From the NCBI GenBank assembly GCA_023263235.1, contig JALQXE010000032.1, forward strand, positions 1 through 21,203: 21,203 bases of DNA. The letters run 5' to 3'. The first letter of the stretch is position 1. Each line of letters begins with the position of its first letter. Shown here piece after piece: positions 7,011 to 16,816 of this stretch. Made by a program: the position numbers and the translations under genes. Source of the DNA: Sediminibacterium sp. (lineage in GTDB: Bacteria > Bacteroidota > Bacteroidia > Chitinophagales > Chitinophagaceae). The notes under the pieces were generated by a model. The model did not search any database. It was not told the origin of the DNA and worked only from the letters and a program-made list of their open reading frames with translations.

Positions 7011-9893
7011 ATGATTGCTAGCTACATAAAGAAGATATTTTTATCTGTACTTATCATACTGTCATTACAAACTAATGCACAGTTGTTAGTTAATACACCT
7101 AGCTTTTTAACTGAAACAAATACTTCATCTACTATCATCGCCGATGCGAACTTTGGTAATAAAAAATTATTAGGAAGCACTGCTGATATTTATGTGCACA
7201 TTGGTGCCATCACTACATTAAGTTCAACAGGTTCGGATTGGAAGTATGTTAGCTCAGTTTGGGGAACAGCAGATGCGAAATTTAAATGCGTTGCATTAGG
7301 AAACAATAAATGGTCATTTACGATCCCTACTAATCTTCGTACATTTTTTGGAATCACCAATGTCAATGAGAAAATTGTCAAAGTTGCAATTTTATTCAGA
7401 GATGCTGCTGGCACCAACGTTTTAAGAAATGCAGATGGTTCAGATATGTACTTAAATGTTTATGATAATAACATTCGTGTAAGAATTGATTCTCCTTTAT
7501 TTCAACCTACTTATTCAAAAAATATTGAACCCATAACTAAAAAAATTGGGGATACTGTATTTATTAATGGTAAATCAAATCAAGCGGCCAATCTCTCTAT
7601 CTACTTTAATGATACATTATTAGCTTCTGCGAATAACAGTACTACCATTAGCGCCTATAAAGTGATAAATAGAATAGGTAATCAAAGAATTTTTTTAAAC
7701 GGCGCTTTAAATTCAACTATTGATATTGATACAGCTCAGTTTTATGTGAATGGAAATCAAGTGATAGAAGATCTTCCTACAGGTGCCGCTGATGGAATTA
7801 ATTATTTGCCAGGAGACACTTCGGCTATTTTAGTTTTATATGCACCCAACAAAAAAAGCATCAATGTGATTGGTGATTTTAATAACTGGACAGTTGCACT
7901 ATCCAATGCCATGAAAATGACAAAGGACAGCAGTCGTTATTGGATTCAATTAAATGGGTTAACTCCGGGCGTTGAATATGCCTACCAATATGTGATAGAT
8001 GGTACCTTAAAAGTAGCAGATTACAATACCGAAAAAGTATTAGATCCTAATAACGATATTTACATTCCAGTTACTACGTATCCAAATTTAAAAGCGTATC
8101 CTACCGGAAAAACTACGGGCATTGTAAGTGTGTTGCAAACTGCAAAAACAAAATATAATTGGAAGACTAATAATTTTGTAAGACCCAATAAAAGCAATTT
8201 AATTATTTACGAATTGTTAATTCGTGATTTTGTAAAAAAGCAAAACTTTAATGAGTTACGTGATAGTTTAGATTACTTTAAAAGACTAGGCATTAACACG
8301 ATTGAACTTATGCCGGTTGCAGAATTTGAAGGCAATAATAGTTGGGGGTATAATACCAATTTCAATTTTGCGTTGGATAAATACTATGGCACCGAGTTGG
8401 CGTTTAAAGAATTTATTGATTCTGCACATGCCAAAGGAATTGCAGTAGTAGTGGATATAGTAATGAACCATGTTTTTGGTTCTTCTCCATTAGCACAAAT
8501 GTATTGGGATGGAACTACTTCGGCTCCAGCTGCAAATAATCCTTGGTTAAATCAAGCAGCAACCCATCCGTTTAATGTGGGCAATGATCTTAATCACGAA
8601 TCAGCAGCTACCAAGCAATTGGTTTCAAGGGTTGTAAAACATTGGTTAACGAATTATAAAATTGATGGATTTAGATGGGATTTGTCTAAGGGCTTCACCC
8701 AAAAAAATAATCCAAATAATGTTGCAGCTTGGGGTAACTATGATGCTTCTCGTATTGCTATTTGGAAAACGATTTACGATACCATGCAAAAAGTATCTCC
8801 AAATAGTTATTGTATACTAGAGCATTTTGCCGATAATAGCGAAGAACTTGAATTGGCAAATTATGGCATGTTGCTTTGGGGCAATGCCAATTACAATTTT
8901 AACCAATCTACAATGGGTTATGCAACAGACGCTTCAATCAATGGCGCATTTGCAAATGGAAGAGGTTGGACCAAGCAAAACTTGGTTACATATATGGAAA
9001 GCCATGATGAAGAAAGAATCATGTTTAGAAATTTGAACTATGGTAATGTTAATGGATCCTATAATGTTAGAGATACGGCAACTGCTTTAAAGAGAGCTGA
9101 ATTGGGCGCTGCATTCTGGGCATTGGTGCCAGGTCCTAAAACCATGTGGCAGTTTGGTGAATTGGGTTATAACTATTCAATTAATACTTGTACCGATTTA
9201 ACAATAAATAATAATTGCCGACTTTCTGATAAACCTATTCGATGGGATTATTATACCAATGCAAATAGAAAAGGCTTGTTTGATGCGTATGCAAAATTTT
9301 TAAAATTAAGGAACAACCCAAGCTATACCAATGATTTTATTTCAAATAAATACAGTGTAAATGCCTCTGGTTTATTTAAATCATTTCAACTTAATGGGGA
9401 CTCTATTAAATTGGTGGTGATTGGGAATTTTGATTTAACAACACAAACCAGTTCGGTAAGTTTCCCAGCTGATGGAATTTGGTATAGTGTATTTAGTAAT
9501 AAATATCAGGGGGTATTAAATGGCACGGCCTCTATTACTTTACAACCGGGTGAATATATTGTTTATGCAAATAAGAATATTTCAACACAGGTAATTACAG
9601 ATATTTTAGATGTGAAATTGCCGGTATTGGACATGCCCACTCATTTTTATCCCAACCCCTTGAAAAACAATTCAGTATTAGAGTATAGCCTTCCAGAAAC
9701 TGGAAAAGTGTCAATACACGCCTATAATATGCAAGGGCAGGATGCTGGTATTATTTATACTGGTTTTCAGCAAAAAGGGTTTCAAAAAGTTTCGATAAAC
9801 AGAAATAATTTAATGAACACTCCGGGTGTTTATTTGTTATCTATAATTTTAAACCAAAAACAAAAAATCCATAAAATTTTAATTACAAACTAA
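7011..9893 (+). CDS. GH13 alpha-amylase, secreted by T9SS, with N-terminal E-set/CBM48-like domains
   Basis: This extracellular enzyme hydrolyses alpha-1,4-glucans such as starch. The 960 residues comprise a signal peptide (about 1-23, ending TNAQ) and a beta-sandwich domain at about 40-150 with the VLRNADGSDMY motif common in Bacteroidota amylases. A CBM48/E-set-like domain follows at about 270-345 (INVIGDFNNW), then the GH13 barrel from about 390 to 790. Catalytic regions are DIVMNH (482-487), DGFRWD with nucleophile D557, ILEHFAD with acid/base E604, and ESHDEE with H665 and D666. A beta domain follows. The last 80 or so residues form a type A T9SS sorting domain (FYPNP near 879-883, then VYLLSIILNQKQKIHKILITN-like end). 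There is no lipobox, unlike SusG. The gene lies 28 bases before susC and is probably first in that operon. The start gives a full signal peptide, and no later ATG would. Confidence 0.93.
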   Translation: MIASYIKKIFLSVLIILSLQTNAQLLVNTPSFLTETNTSSTIIADANFGNKKLLGSTADIYVHIGAITTLSSTGSDWKYVSSVWGTADAKFKCVALGNNKWSFTIPTNLRTFFGITNVNEKIVKVAILFRDAAGTNVLRNADGSDMYLNVYDNNIRVRIDSPLFQPTYSKNIEPITKKIGDTVFINGKSNQAANLSIYFNDTLLASANNSTTISAYKVINRIGNQRIFLNGALNSTIDIDTAQFYVNGNQVIEDLPTGAADGINYLPGDTSAILVLYAPNKKSINVIGDFNNWTVALSNAMKMTKDSSRYWIQLNGLTPGVEYAYQYVIDGTLKVADYNTEKVLDPNNDIYIPVTTYPNLKAYPTGKTTGIVSVLQTAKTKYNWKTNNFVRPNKSNLIIYELLIRDFVKKQNFNELRDSLDYFKRLGINTIELMPVAEFEGNNSWGYNTNFNFALDKYYGTELAFKEFIDSAHAKGIAVVVDIVMNHVFGSSPLAQMYWDGTTSAPAANNPWLNQAATHPFNVGNDLNHESAATKQLVSRVVKHWLTNYKIDGFRWDLSKGFTQKNNPNNVAAWGNYDASRIAIWKTIYDTMQKVSPNSYCILEHFADNSEELELANYGMLLWGNANYNFNQSTMGYATDASINGAFANGRGWTKQNLVTYMESHDEERIMFRNLNYGNVNGSYNVRDTATALKRAELGAAFWALVPGPKTMWQFGELGYNYSINTCTDLTINNNCRLSDKPIRWDYYTNANRKGLFDAYAKFLKLRNNPSYTNDFISNKYSVNASGLFKSFQLNGDSIKLVVIGNFDLTTQTSSVSFPADGIWYSVFSNKYQGVLNGTASITLQPGEYIVYANKNISTQVITDILDVKLPVLDMPTHFYPNPLKNNSVLEYSLPETGKVSIHAYNMQGQDAGIIYTGFQQKGFQKVSINRNNLMNTPGVYLLSIILNQKQKIHKILITN

Positions 9894-9921
9894 CAATTAT
9901 TAAACTTGAAATTGTAAATCT

Positions 9922-12909
9922 ATGAACATGAAAAAAACACTTGTGGTTTTACTGTTTGCCATCATAGGCATTTCGGTATCTGCCCAAGAACGTACAGTTA
10001 CTGGGAAAGTGACTGACGCAAAAGATGGAGCTCCTTTAGTAGCCGCTTCGGTTACAGTTAAAGGAAGCAACCAAGGAACTGCCACTGCAAAGGATGGTAC
10101 TTTTTCTATTAAAGTAGCTTCTAATGCAACTACTTTAGTGATATCGTATTTAAACTATGCCACTAAAGAAGTAGTGCTTGATTCCAAGAATATCGTGAAC
10201 GTTGCTTTAACACAAACTACCGATCAATTAAATGAGGTAGTTGTGATTGGTTACGGTTCGGTAAGAAAAAAGGATTTATCAGGTTCGGTATCAACCGTAA
10301 CTGCTAAAGACTTTAATACAGGTGCAATTACAACTCCAGAGCAATTGATTGCTGGTAAGGTTGCGGGTGTATCTATTATTAGTAATAGTGGTGCTCCTGG
10401 TGCAGGAAGTACAATTCGTATTAGAGGTGGTGCTTCATTAAATGCAAGCAACGATCCTTTAATTGTTATTGATGGTATGCCAATTGATGGTGGTGGAATT
10501 TCTGGACAAGCAAATCCATTAGCATTAATTAACCCTAATGACATTGAATCTTTCTCTGTGTTAAAAGACGCGTCTGCTGCAGCTATTTATGGTGCGCGCG
10601 CATCTAACGGTGTAATTTTAATTACTACTAAGAAAGGAAAGAAAGGTGCAATGAAAGTTGACTTCTCTACTTTATTAAGTGTTGGTAATGTTTCTAAAAA
10701 AGCAGATGTATTAAGTGCAAATGAAATTAGAACAATTGTAAATGCAAATGGTTCATCTACTTTAAAATCTTTATTAGGTACATCAAATACGGATTGGCAA
10801 GACCAAATTTATCAAACTGCTATAAGCAATGAAAATAATATTAGTCTTTCTGGATCAACAAAAAATATGCCTTACCGTTTATCAATTGGTAGCTTAGATC
10901 AAAAGGGTGTATTAAAAACAGACGAATTAAAAAGAACAACTGTAGGTGTTAATTTGGCGCCAACATTATTTGACAATCATTTGTCAATTAACTTAAACTA
11001 TAAGTTAGCAAGCAGCGAAAGCCGTTTTGCAAACCAAGGTGCAATTGGTGCAGCTACTTACTTTGATCCTACACAAGCCGTGAAAAGCAATAGTGCAAGA
11101 TTTGGTGGTTACTGGGAGTGGTTGGATCCAAATTCATCAAATGGATTAAAAGCATTATCTCCTAAGAATCCATTAGGATTATTAATGCAAAACAATGATA
11201 ACAGTAATGTTACAAGACAAATTGCTAGTGCTTTGTTTGATTACAAAGTTCATTTCTTGCCTGACTTACATGTTGTAGTGAACACAGGTGTGGATATTGC
11301 AGAAGGAAAAGGTACTAGTGTAATTAATGATAGCGCCGCTTCAACATATAAGCGTTTTAAAGATGCAGCGAATAAGTTTCATGGTGGTGTGAACAATCAA
11401 TATCGTCAAACAAGAAGCAATAGCTATTTAAATGCTTATTTAAACTATGCTAAAGACATTAAAGCGATTGGTTCAAGATTAGAATTGGTTGCTGGTTATG
11501 AGTATCAAGAGTATAAAACTACTAACTACAACTTTAGCGATTTAACTTACGACAAAACTGTTGTAAACGCTCCAAACTTTGCTTCAAATATTCCTGAATA
11601 TCGTTTAGTATCTTATTTAGGAAGAGCAAACTTAAACATTCTTAATAAGTATGTATTAACAGCTTCAGTGCGTCAGGACGGATCTTCAAAGTTTAATCCA
11701 GACAACCGTTATGCATTATTCCCTTCAGCAGCGATTGCTTGGAAGTTGAAAGAAGAAAACTTCTTAAAAACTTCAACAGTTGTATCTGATTTGAAATTAA
11801 GAGCGAGTTATGGTGTAACAGGTCAACAAGATGGAATTGGTTACTATGATTATATCTCTTATTATAATTTAGGTTCTAATTCTGCACAATATCAATTTGG
11901 AAACAGCTTCTACTCCATTTTCCGTCCAAATGGATATTACTATAATAGAAAATGGGAGCAAACAGCTACTGCCAACGTAGCATTAGACTTTGGTTTATTT
12001 GATAACAGAGTTAGCGGTACTATTGAATTATACAATAGAACAACTACCGATTTATTAAACGAAATCAACCAACCAGCCGGTACCAACTTTAGTAACAAAA
12101 TTGTTGCGAACGTAGGTAGCATGGAAAATAAAGGTGTTGAGGTTACTTTAAACTTCCAACCAGTAAGATCTAAAACAACTACTTGGGATGTTTCATTAAA
12201 CGCTACTTATAACAAAAACGAAATCACTAAATTAACGATCTCTGATGATCCTACTTATGCAGGTGCTAGATATGGTGGAATTAGTGGTGGTACAGGTAAT
12301 ACTATCTTAATTCAATCTGTAGGATACCAAAGAGGTTCTTACTTTGTTTATAAGCAAGTATACAATGCTGCAGGAAAGCCAATTGATGGTTTATTTTCTG
12401 ATTTAAACAGAGATGGTATCATTAATGAAAAAGATTTGTATCAATACAAAGGCAACAATCCTGAATTCTTCTTTGGTGCAAGTTCAAATGTAACTTACAA
12501 AAAATGGAATGCTGGATTTGTGTTAAGAGCGAATGTTGGAAACTATATGTATAACAACGTTGCATCTAGCAGTGGTACATTAAGAAACTTCTTAAATCCA
12601 ATTGGTTATATCAATAATGGATCAAGAGATTACTTAACAACTGGATTTAGTGGTAATGGTTCTAATTATTATTTATCTGATTATTATGTTCAAAATGCTT
12701 CTTTCTTGCGTATGGACAATATTAATTTTGGTTATAATGTTGGAAAAGTATTCCATGATAAAGCAAATTTGAAAATTAACGCAAATATTCAAAATGCATT
12801 TATTATTACTAAATACCAAGGTTTAGATCCAGAAGTTAATGGAGGAATAGATAATAATTTTTATCCTCGTCCTAGAACGTTTGTTTTGGGTTTAAATCTT
12901 AATTTCTAA
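9922..12909 (+). CDS. susC: SusC-type TonB-dependent outer-membrane transporter
   Basis: SusC proteins form the TonB-driven outer-membrane barrel that imports glycan oligosaccharides, capped by SusD. The 995 residues begin with a signal peptide ending SAQ (about 1-21), then a carboxypeptidase-regulatory-like domain (VTGKVTDAKDGAPLVAASV, about 26-98). The TonB-box-like LNEVVVIGYG is at 103-112. The plug domain contains IAGKVAGVSI, STIRIRGGASLNASNDPLIV and the IDGMP motif (184-188). The remainder is a long beta-barrel ending in TFVLGLNLNF with a terminal phenylalanine. The length is typical (about 980-1100). ATG codons occur at 9922 and 9928, and either gives a working signal peptide. susD follows after 27 bases. 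Specificity cannot be read from SusC itself. The amylase upstream and SusE/F-like genes downstream favour an alpha-glucan. Confidence 0.96.
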   Translation: MNMKKTLVVLLFAIIGISVSAQERTVTGKVTDAKDGAPLVAASVTVKGSNQGTATAKDGTFSIKVASNATTLVISYLNYATKEVVLDSKNIVNVALTQTTDQLNEVVVIGYGSVRKKDLSGSVSTVTAKDFNTGAITTPEQLIAGKVAGVSIISNSGAPGAGSTIRIRGGASLNASNDPLIVIDGMPIDGGGISGQANPLALINPNDIESFSVLKDASAAAIYGARASNGVILITTKKGKKGAMKVDFSTLLSVGNVSKKADVLSANEIRTIVNANGSSTLKSLLGTSNTDWQDQIYQTAISNENNISLSGSTKNMPYRLSIGSLDQKGVLKTDELKRTTVGVNLAPTLFDNHLSINLNYKLASSESRFANQGAIGAATYFDPTQAVKSNSARFGGYWEWLDPNSSNGLKALSPKNPLGLLMQNNDNSNVTRQIASALFDYKVHFLPDLHVVVNTGVDIAEGKGTSVINDSAASTYKRFKDAANKFHGGVNNQYRQTRSNSYLNAYLNYAKDIKAIGSRLELVAGYEYQEYKTTNYNFSDLTYDKTVVNAPNFASNIPEYRLVSYLGRANLNILNKYVLTASVRQDGSSKFNPDNRYALFPSAAIAWKLKEENFLKTSTVVSDLKLRASYGVTGQQDGIGYYDYISYYNLGSNSAQYQFGNSFYSIFRPNGYYYNRKWEQTATANVALDFGLFDNRVSGTIELYNRTTTDLLNEINQPAGTNFSNKIVANVGSMENKGVEVTLNFQPVRSKTTTWDVSLNATYNKNEITKLTISDDPTYAGARYGGISGGTGNTILIQSVGYQRGSYFVYKQVYNAAGKPIDGLFSDLNRDGIINEKDLYQYKGNNPEFFFGASSNVTYKKWNAGFVLRANVGNYMYNNVASSSGTLRNFLNPIGYINNGSRDYLTTGFSGNGSNYYLSDYYVQNASFLRMDNINFGYNVGKVFHDKANLKINANIQNAFIITKYQGLDPEVNGGIDNNFYPRPRTFVLGLNLNF

Positions 12910-12936
12910 TTCATTCATTCGTATAAATAAAAGAAA

Positions 12937-14526
12937 ATGAAAAATAATAAATTTAAAATAGTAATAGCCACAGCGTTCTCGGTGTTCATTTTGGCTTCTT
13001 GCGCTAAGCAATTAGACTTGTTGCCAACAAATGATGTTACCTCTGCTATGGTTTATAAAGATGCAGCTGGCTATAAGCAAGCTTTTGCAAAAGTATATGC
13101 AAGTTTTGCATTAACAGGAAACAGTGGTCCTGCAGGAAATGGTGATATTCAAGGTATTGACGAAGGTACTTCCGACTTTTTAAGATTGTATTGGAAGGCA
13201 CAGGAGTTAAGTACCGATGAAGCGGTAGTTTCTTGGGGTGATCCAGGTATTCAAGACTTCCACAATATGAACTGGTCAGCTAGTAACCCAATGTTAACAG
13301 GTTTATACTACCGTTCTTTTTATCAAATTACTTTAGCAAATGATTTCATCAGACAAGCTTCTGATGCAAACTTAGCTGCTAGAGGAATTACTGGTGCTGA
13401 TGCTGATAACATTAAAAAGTATCGTGCCGAAGCCCGCTTTTTAAGAGCGTATCAATATTCAGTTTTAATGGACTTGTTTGGTAGCGTTCCGTTTGTAACA
13501 GATGCCGATTTATTGGGCGCATCTTTACCAAAGCAAAAAACTAGAACTGAATTATTTGCTTATATCGAATCTGAATTAAAAGCAATTGAACCAGAATTGG
13601 TTGATGCTAGAAAAAACGAATATGGTAGAGCAGATAAAGCTGCAGCTTGGGCATTGCTTGCACGTATTTATTTAAATGCAAGTGTGTATACAGGTACTGC
13701 AAAAAACACAGAAGCAATTACATACTCTAAAAAAGTAATTGATGCTGGTTACGCTTTAATTAGTGATTACACTAAATTAATGAGAGCTGATAATAACCTA
13801 AACACTTCAGAATTTATTTTAACCATCAACTTTGATGGTGTTAAAACACAAAACTGGGGTGGTACTACTTTCTTAACACACGCTCCAATTGGTGGTTCAA
13901 TGAATGCTACACAATTTGGTGTTGATGGTGGATGGGGTGGTTTAAGAACAACAAAGGCTTTCACTGATAAGTTTGCTGACATTACAGGAGCAACAGATAA
14001 GCGTGCTCAAATTTATACCAATGGTCAATCAGCTGATATTAATGATTTAACAAAGTTCACTGATGGTTATGCGATTACTAAGTTTAAAAATATCAAAGCA
14101 GACGGTACAGCTGGATCAAGTTTAACTTGGACCGATATCGACTTCCCTATTTTTAGATTAAGTGAAATGTATTTAATTTATGCTGAAGCAGTTTCTAGAG
14201 GCGGTACTGGTGGAGACGCTACAACTGCATTAGGGTATATTAATAACATTCGTCAAAGAGCATATGGCAATACTTCTGGTAACATTACTGCTGCTCAATT
14301 AACTACTGACTTTATTTTAGATGAGCGTAGTAGAGAATTATATTGGGAAGGATTTAGAAGAACAGACTTAATCAGATACGGTAAGTTTGTTGAGTCTACT
14401 TATTTATGGCCTTGGAAAGGAGGCGTAAAAGGTGGAACTGGTGTAGATGCATACAGAAAATTGTATCCAATACCTTCTGCTGACATCTCATCCAATACAA
14501 ATCTTAAACAAAACGCAGGGTATTAA
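12937..14526 (+). CDS. susD: SusD/RagB-family glycan-binding lipoprotein
   Basis: SusD is the surface lipoprotein lid that binds oligosaccharide and closes over SusC. The 529 residues start with a lipoprotein signal (IVIATAFSVFILASC, C22). Typical family blocks are visible: YKDAAGYKQAFAKVYASF near the N-terminus, YYRSFYQITLANDFI, the tetratricopeptide-like segment YRAEARFLRAYQYSVLMDLFGSVPFV, and AAAWALLARIYLNASVYTG. Near the end are FPIFRLSEMYLIYAEAV and DERSRELYWEGFRRTDLIRYGKF, and LYPIPSADI closes the protein. The order susC-susD with 27 bases between them is canonical and implies co-transcription. A SusE-like lipoprotein gene starts 30 bases downstream. No truncation or frameshift is visible. 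The ligand is inferred from neighbours only. Confidence 0.96.
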   Translation: MKNNKFKIVIATAFSVFILASCAKQLDLLPTNDVTSAMVYKDAAGYKQAFAKVYASFALTGNSGPAGNGDIQGIDEGTSDFLRLYWKAQELSTDEAVVSWGDPGIQDFHNMNWSASNPMLTGLYYRSFYQITLANDFIRQASDANLAARGITGADADNIKKYRAEARFLRAYQYSVLMDLFGSVPFVTDADLLGASLPKQKTRTELFAYIESELKAIEPELVDARKNEYGRADKAAAWALLARIYLNASVYTGTAKNTEAITYSKKVIDAGYALISDYTKLMRADNNLNTSEFILTINFDGVKTQNWGGTTFLTHAPIGGSMNATQFGVDGGWGGLRTTKAFTDKFADITGATDKRAQIYTNGQSADINDLTKFTDGYAITKFKNIKADGTAGSSLTWTDIDFPIFRLSEMYLIYAEAVSRGGTGGDATTALGYINNIRQRAYGNTSGNITAAQLTTDFILDERSRELYWEGFRRTDLIRYGKFVESTYLWPWKGGVKGGTGVDAYRKLYPIPSADISSNTNLKQNAGY

Positions 14527-14556
14527 TACCATTGTTAAAAGACAAAAATTAATTAT

Positions 14557-15387
14557 ATGAAAAAAATTCTTCAATCATTAATATACTTGAGCATAGCGAT
14601 AGTATTTTTTGCATCCTGTGAAAAGGATGAAGCAAGAGATACTTATGTTGGCGGAACCGCTCCTGTATTTACTGCTTCCTCTAAGGATAGCATCGCTTTA
14701 AATTTTAATACCGAAAATGATAAGGCGGTAACATTTAGTTGGTCAAATCCTAACTATCAATTTGCTTCGGGTGTAAGTTCTCAAAATGTGAGCTACACTT
14801 TAGAAATTGATACGGTAGGTGCAAACTTTAATGGCGCTAATAAAAAGACAGTTTCTATTAGCCAAGACTTATCTATTACTTATACTCAAAAAGCGTTTAA
14901 TATTTTAATCTCTGATTTAAAAGTTAAACCAGGTAAAGTAGCACAATTAGAAATGCGCGTAATTGCTTCTTTAGGCACTAGCGCAACTAATTTAGTTTCA
15001 AATAAATTAACTTTTAAGGTACTTCCTTATGCACCTCCACCAAAAGTGCCAGTTCCAACATTAGGAACATTATGGGCTACTGGTAATGCATTTGCATCAG
15101 GTTGGTCAAATCCTTTACCGTCACCATTTGATGTAAGTCAAAAATTCACAAAAGTTTCTGATACACAATATGAATTAGTAGTTGACATGTTGTCTTCTGG
15201 TAATTATAAGTTAATCCAAGAACAAGGTGTTTGGGGAACTCAATACCATAAAGTATCTGGTGACGCTTATTCAGGAACATTTGAGAAAAAAGATGCTGAA
15301 CCTGGATTTGATGCGCCAGCAGTTGCAGGTAGATACAAAATCGTAGTTGACTTCCAAGCCGGCACTTATACTGTAACTAAACAATAA
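14557..15387 (+). CDS. SusE-like surface glycan-binding lipoprotein
   Basis: This 276-residue lipoprotein has a signal ending FFASC (C21) followed by EKDE, an acidic start that suits surface export in Bacteroidota. Residues about 38-158 form a SusE N-terminal Ig/FnIII-like domain (SIALNF...AVTFSWSNPNY, VSYTLEIDTVG, LEMRVIASLG, LTFKVLPYAPPP). After a proline-rich linker, residues about 170-276 form one SusE/F-type carbohydrate-binding domain (LWATGNAFASGWSNP, then GVWGTQYH and a final YKIVVDFQAGTYTVTKQ strand pair). The next gene encodes a longer paralogue with the same domain order, so the two correspond to the SusE/SusF pair of starch loci. Classical SusE has two C-terminal binding domains and this one has one. 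Starch binding is inference, since SusE-like domains also occur in other glycan loci. Confidence 0.87.
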   Translation: MKKILQSLIYLSIAIVFFASCEKDEARDTYVGGTAPVFTASSKDSIALNFNTENDKAVTFSWSNPNYQFASGVSSQNVSYTLEIDTVGANFNGANKKTVSISQDLSITYTQKAFNILISDLKVKPGKVAQLEMRVIASLGTSATNLVSNKLTFKVLPYAPPPKVPVPTLGTLWATGNAFASGWSNPLPSPFDVSQKFTKVSDTQYELVVDMLSSGNYKLIQEQGVWGTQYHKVSGDAYSGTFEKKDAEPGFDAPAVAGRYKIVVDFQAGTYTVTKQ

Positions 15388-15413
15388 GTTGTAAAAACGT
15401 AAAATATTAAATA

Positions 15414-16787
15414 ATGAAACAAATACTAAAAACGTTCTTATTTTCAACTTTACTAGCAATGGTATTAGTTGCTTGTGAGAAAGTAGGACCCTTAGCGGTT
15501 TATAAAAATGGAGTAAGTGCCACTTTACAGGCATCTACAACTACGGTTGCTCCAAAAGTAGCCGACTCCTTAACAACAGCGTTAACCTTAACCTGGACCG
15601 ATCCAAAATATGCAACCGATGCAAGTACTGTAAAATATGTTGTACAAGTAGATTCTAGCGGTCGTAATTTCTCAAACGCTGCATCTATTGTTTTAACTAA
15701 TAAAACAAGTTATTCATTTGTTGCAAAGGATTTAAATGCAATATTGTTATCATTGGGCTTTAAATACAACACTGCTTATAAAGTAGATGTTCGTATTGTA
15801 AGTTCTTATGCAAACAACAACGATTTAATTGCATCAAATGTGTTGACTTTAACAATGACTCCATACGTAGTGCCTCCAAAAGTTACGCCTCCAGCTTCTA
15901 AGACATTGTTCTTAGTTGGATCTGCAACCGCAGGTGGATGGAATAACCCAGTACCAGTGCCTACACAACAATTTACAAGAGTAGATTCTGTTACATATCA
16001 AGGTAAATTCTATTTAATTGGTGGTCAACAATACTTAGCATTACCAGTAAATGGTGATTGGAGTAATAAATATTCTGTTGCAAATAACAATGCATTTGGA
16101 TTGAATAAAGGTGGAGATTTTGGATATAATTTATCTGATAACTTTCCTGGCCCAGCAGTAACAGGTATGTATACTATTAAGTTTGATTTCCAAGCTGGTA
16201 AATTCACTGTAACCTTAGATAAAGAATACGCAAGCTTATATGTTCCAGGTGGATACCAAAACTGGACACCAAGTAATGCTCCAACCTTAGCATCTCCAGG
16301 CAAGGATGGTAACTATTCAGGTTATGTATACTTTAATGCAGCTTCTGAATTTAAGTTAACCAACCAACCAGATTGGGCAGGTACAGCATATGGTGCAGGT
16401 GCAGCAGGAAAAATTAGTTCTAGTGGTGGTAACTTAAGTGTTGCTTCAGCTGGATACTATTTAATTAATGCAAACACTGTTACCAATGACTACTCTATCA
16501 CAAGAACTACTTGGGGTGTTGTAGGTGCATTTAGCGGATGGGGTGGTAACCCAGATACACAGTTAACTTACAGCAATGGTAAGTGGACTGGTACCTTAGT
16601 ATTGTCTGCAGAAAGCGAATTAAAATTCAGAGCCAACAGTGACTGGGGTATTAACCTTGGTGATGATGGCGGTGATGGTGTATTAGAAGGTGGTGGTGCT
16701 AATATTAAATTAGCTGCTGGCACTTATAATGTAGTATTGAATTTAAGCAATGCTGGATATTATACTTACTCATTTACAAAACAATAG
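15414..16787 (+). CDS. SusF-like surface glycan-binding lipoprotein with three binding domains
   Basis: This 457-residue lipoprotein has a signal ending LVAC (C21). Residues about 40-150 are a SusE-type N-terminal domain (LTLTWTDPKYA, VKYVVQVDSSG, YKVDVRIVSSY). Three consecutive binding domains follow. The first, 164-269 (LFLVGSATAGGWNNP, GDWSNKYSV, TIKFDFQAGKFTVTL), is clearly related to the single domain of the upstream SusE-like protein. The second is 273-363 (LYVPGGYQNW, PDWAGTAYG). The third is 367-457 (WGVVGAFSGWGG, SDWGINLGDDGGDG). Each domain carries a 'GxxxxW' opening and a later 'DW' pair, which suggests aromatic glycan-binding platforms. It is probably on the cell surface, holding starch-like polymer near the amylase and SusCD. 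It is the last gene of the operon, 27 bases after the SusE-like gene, and a strong terminator follows. Confidence 0.88.
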   Translation: MKQILKTFLFSTLLAMVLVACEKVGPLAVYKNGVSATLQASTTTVAPKVADSLTTALTLTWTDPKYATDASTVKYVVQVDSSGRNFSNAASIVLTNKTSYSFVAKDLNAILLSLGFKYNTAYKVDVRIVSSYANNNDLIASNVLTLTMTPYVVPPKVTPPASKTLFLVGSATAGGWNNPVPVPTQQFTRVDSVTYQGKFYLIGGQQYLALPVNGDWSNKYSVANNNAFGLNKGGDFGYNLSDNFPGPAVTGMYTIKFDFQAGKFTVTLDKEYASLYVPGGYQNWTPSNAPTLASPGKDGNYSGYVYFNAASEFKLTNQPDWAGTAYGAGAAGKISSSGGNLSVASAGYYLINANTVTNDYSITRTTWGVVGAFSGWGGNPDTQLTYSNGKWTGTLVLSAESELKFRANSDWGINLGDDGGDGVLEGGGANIKLAAGTYNVVLNLSNAGYYTYSFTKQ

Positions 16788-16816
16788 ATTTGTTTGGGAT
16801 AATATAATCGTTTAGT

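Noticed and set aside
10251..10544. Minus-strand frame of 97 codons within susC
   Set aside because: It covers the strongly conserved plug domain of SusC on the other strand and shows no independent protein features.
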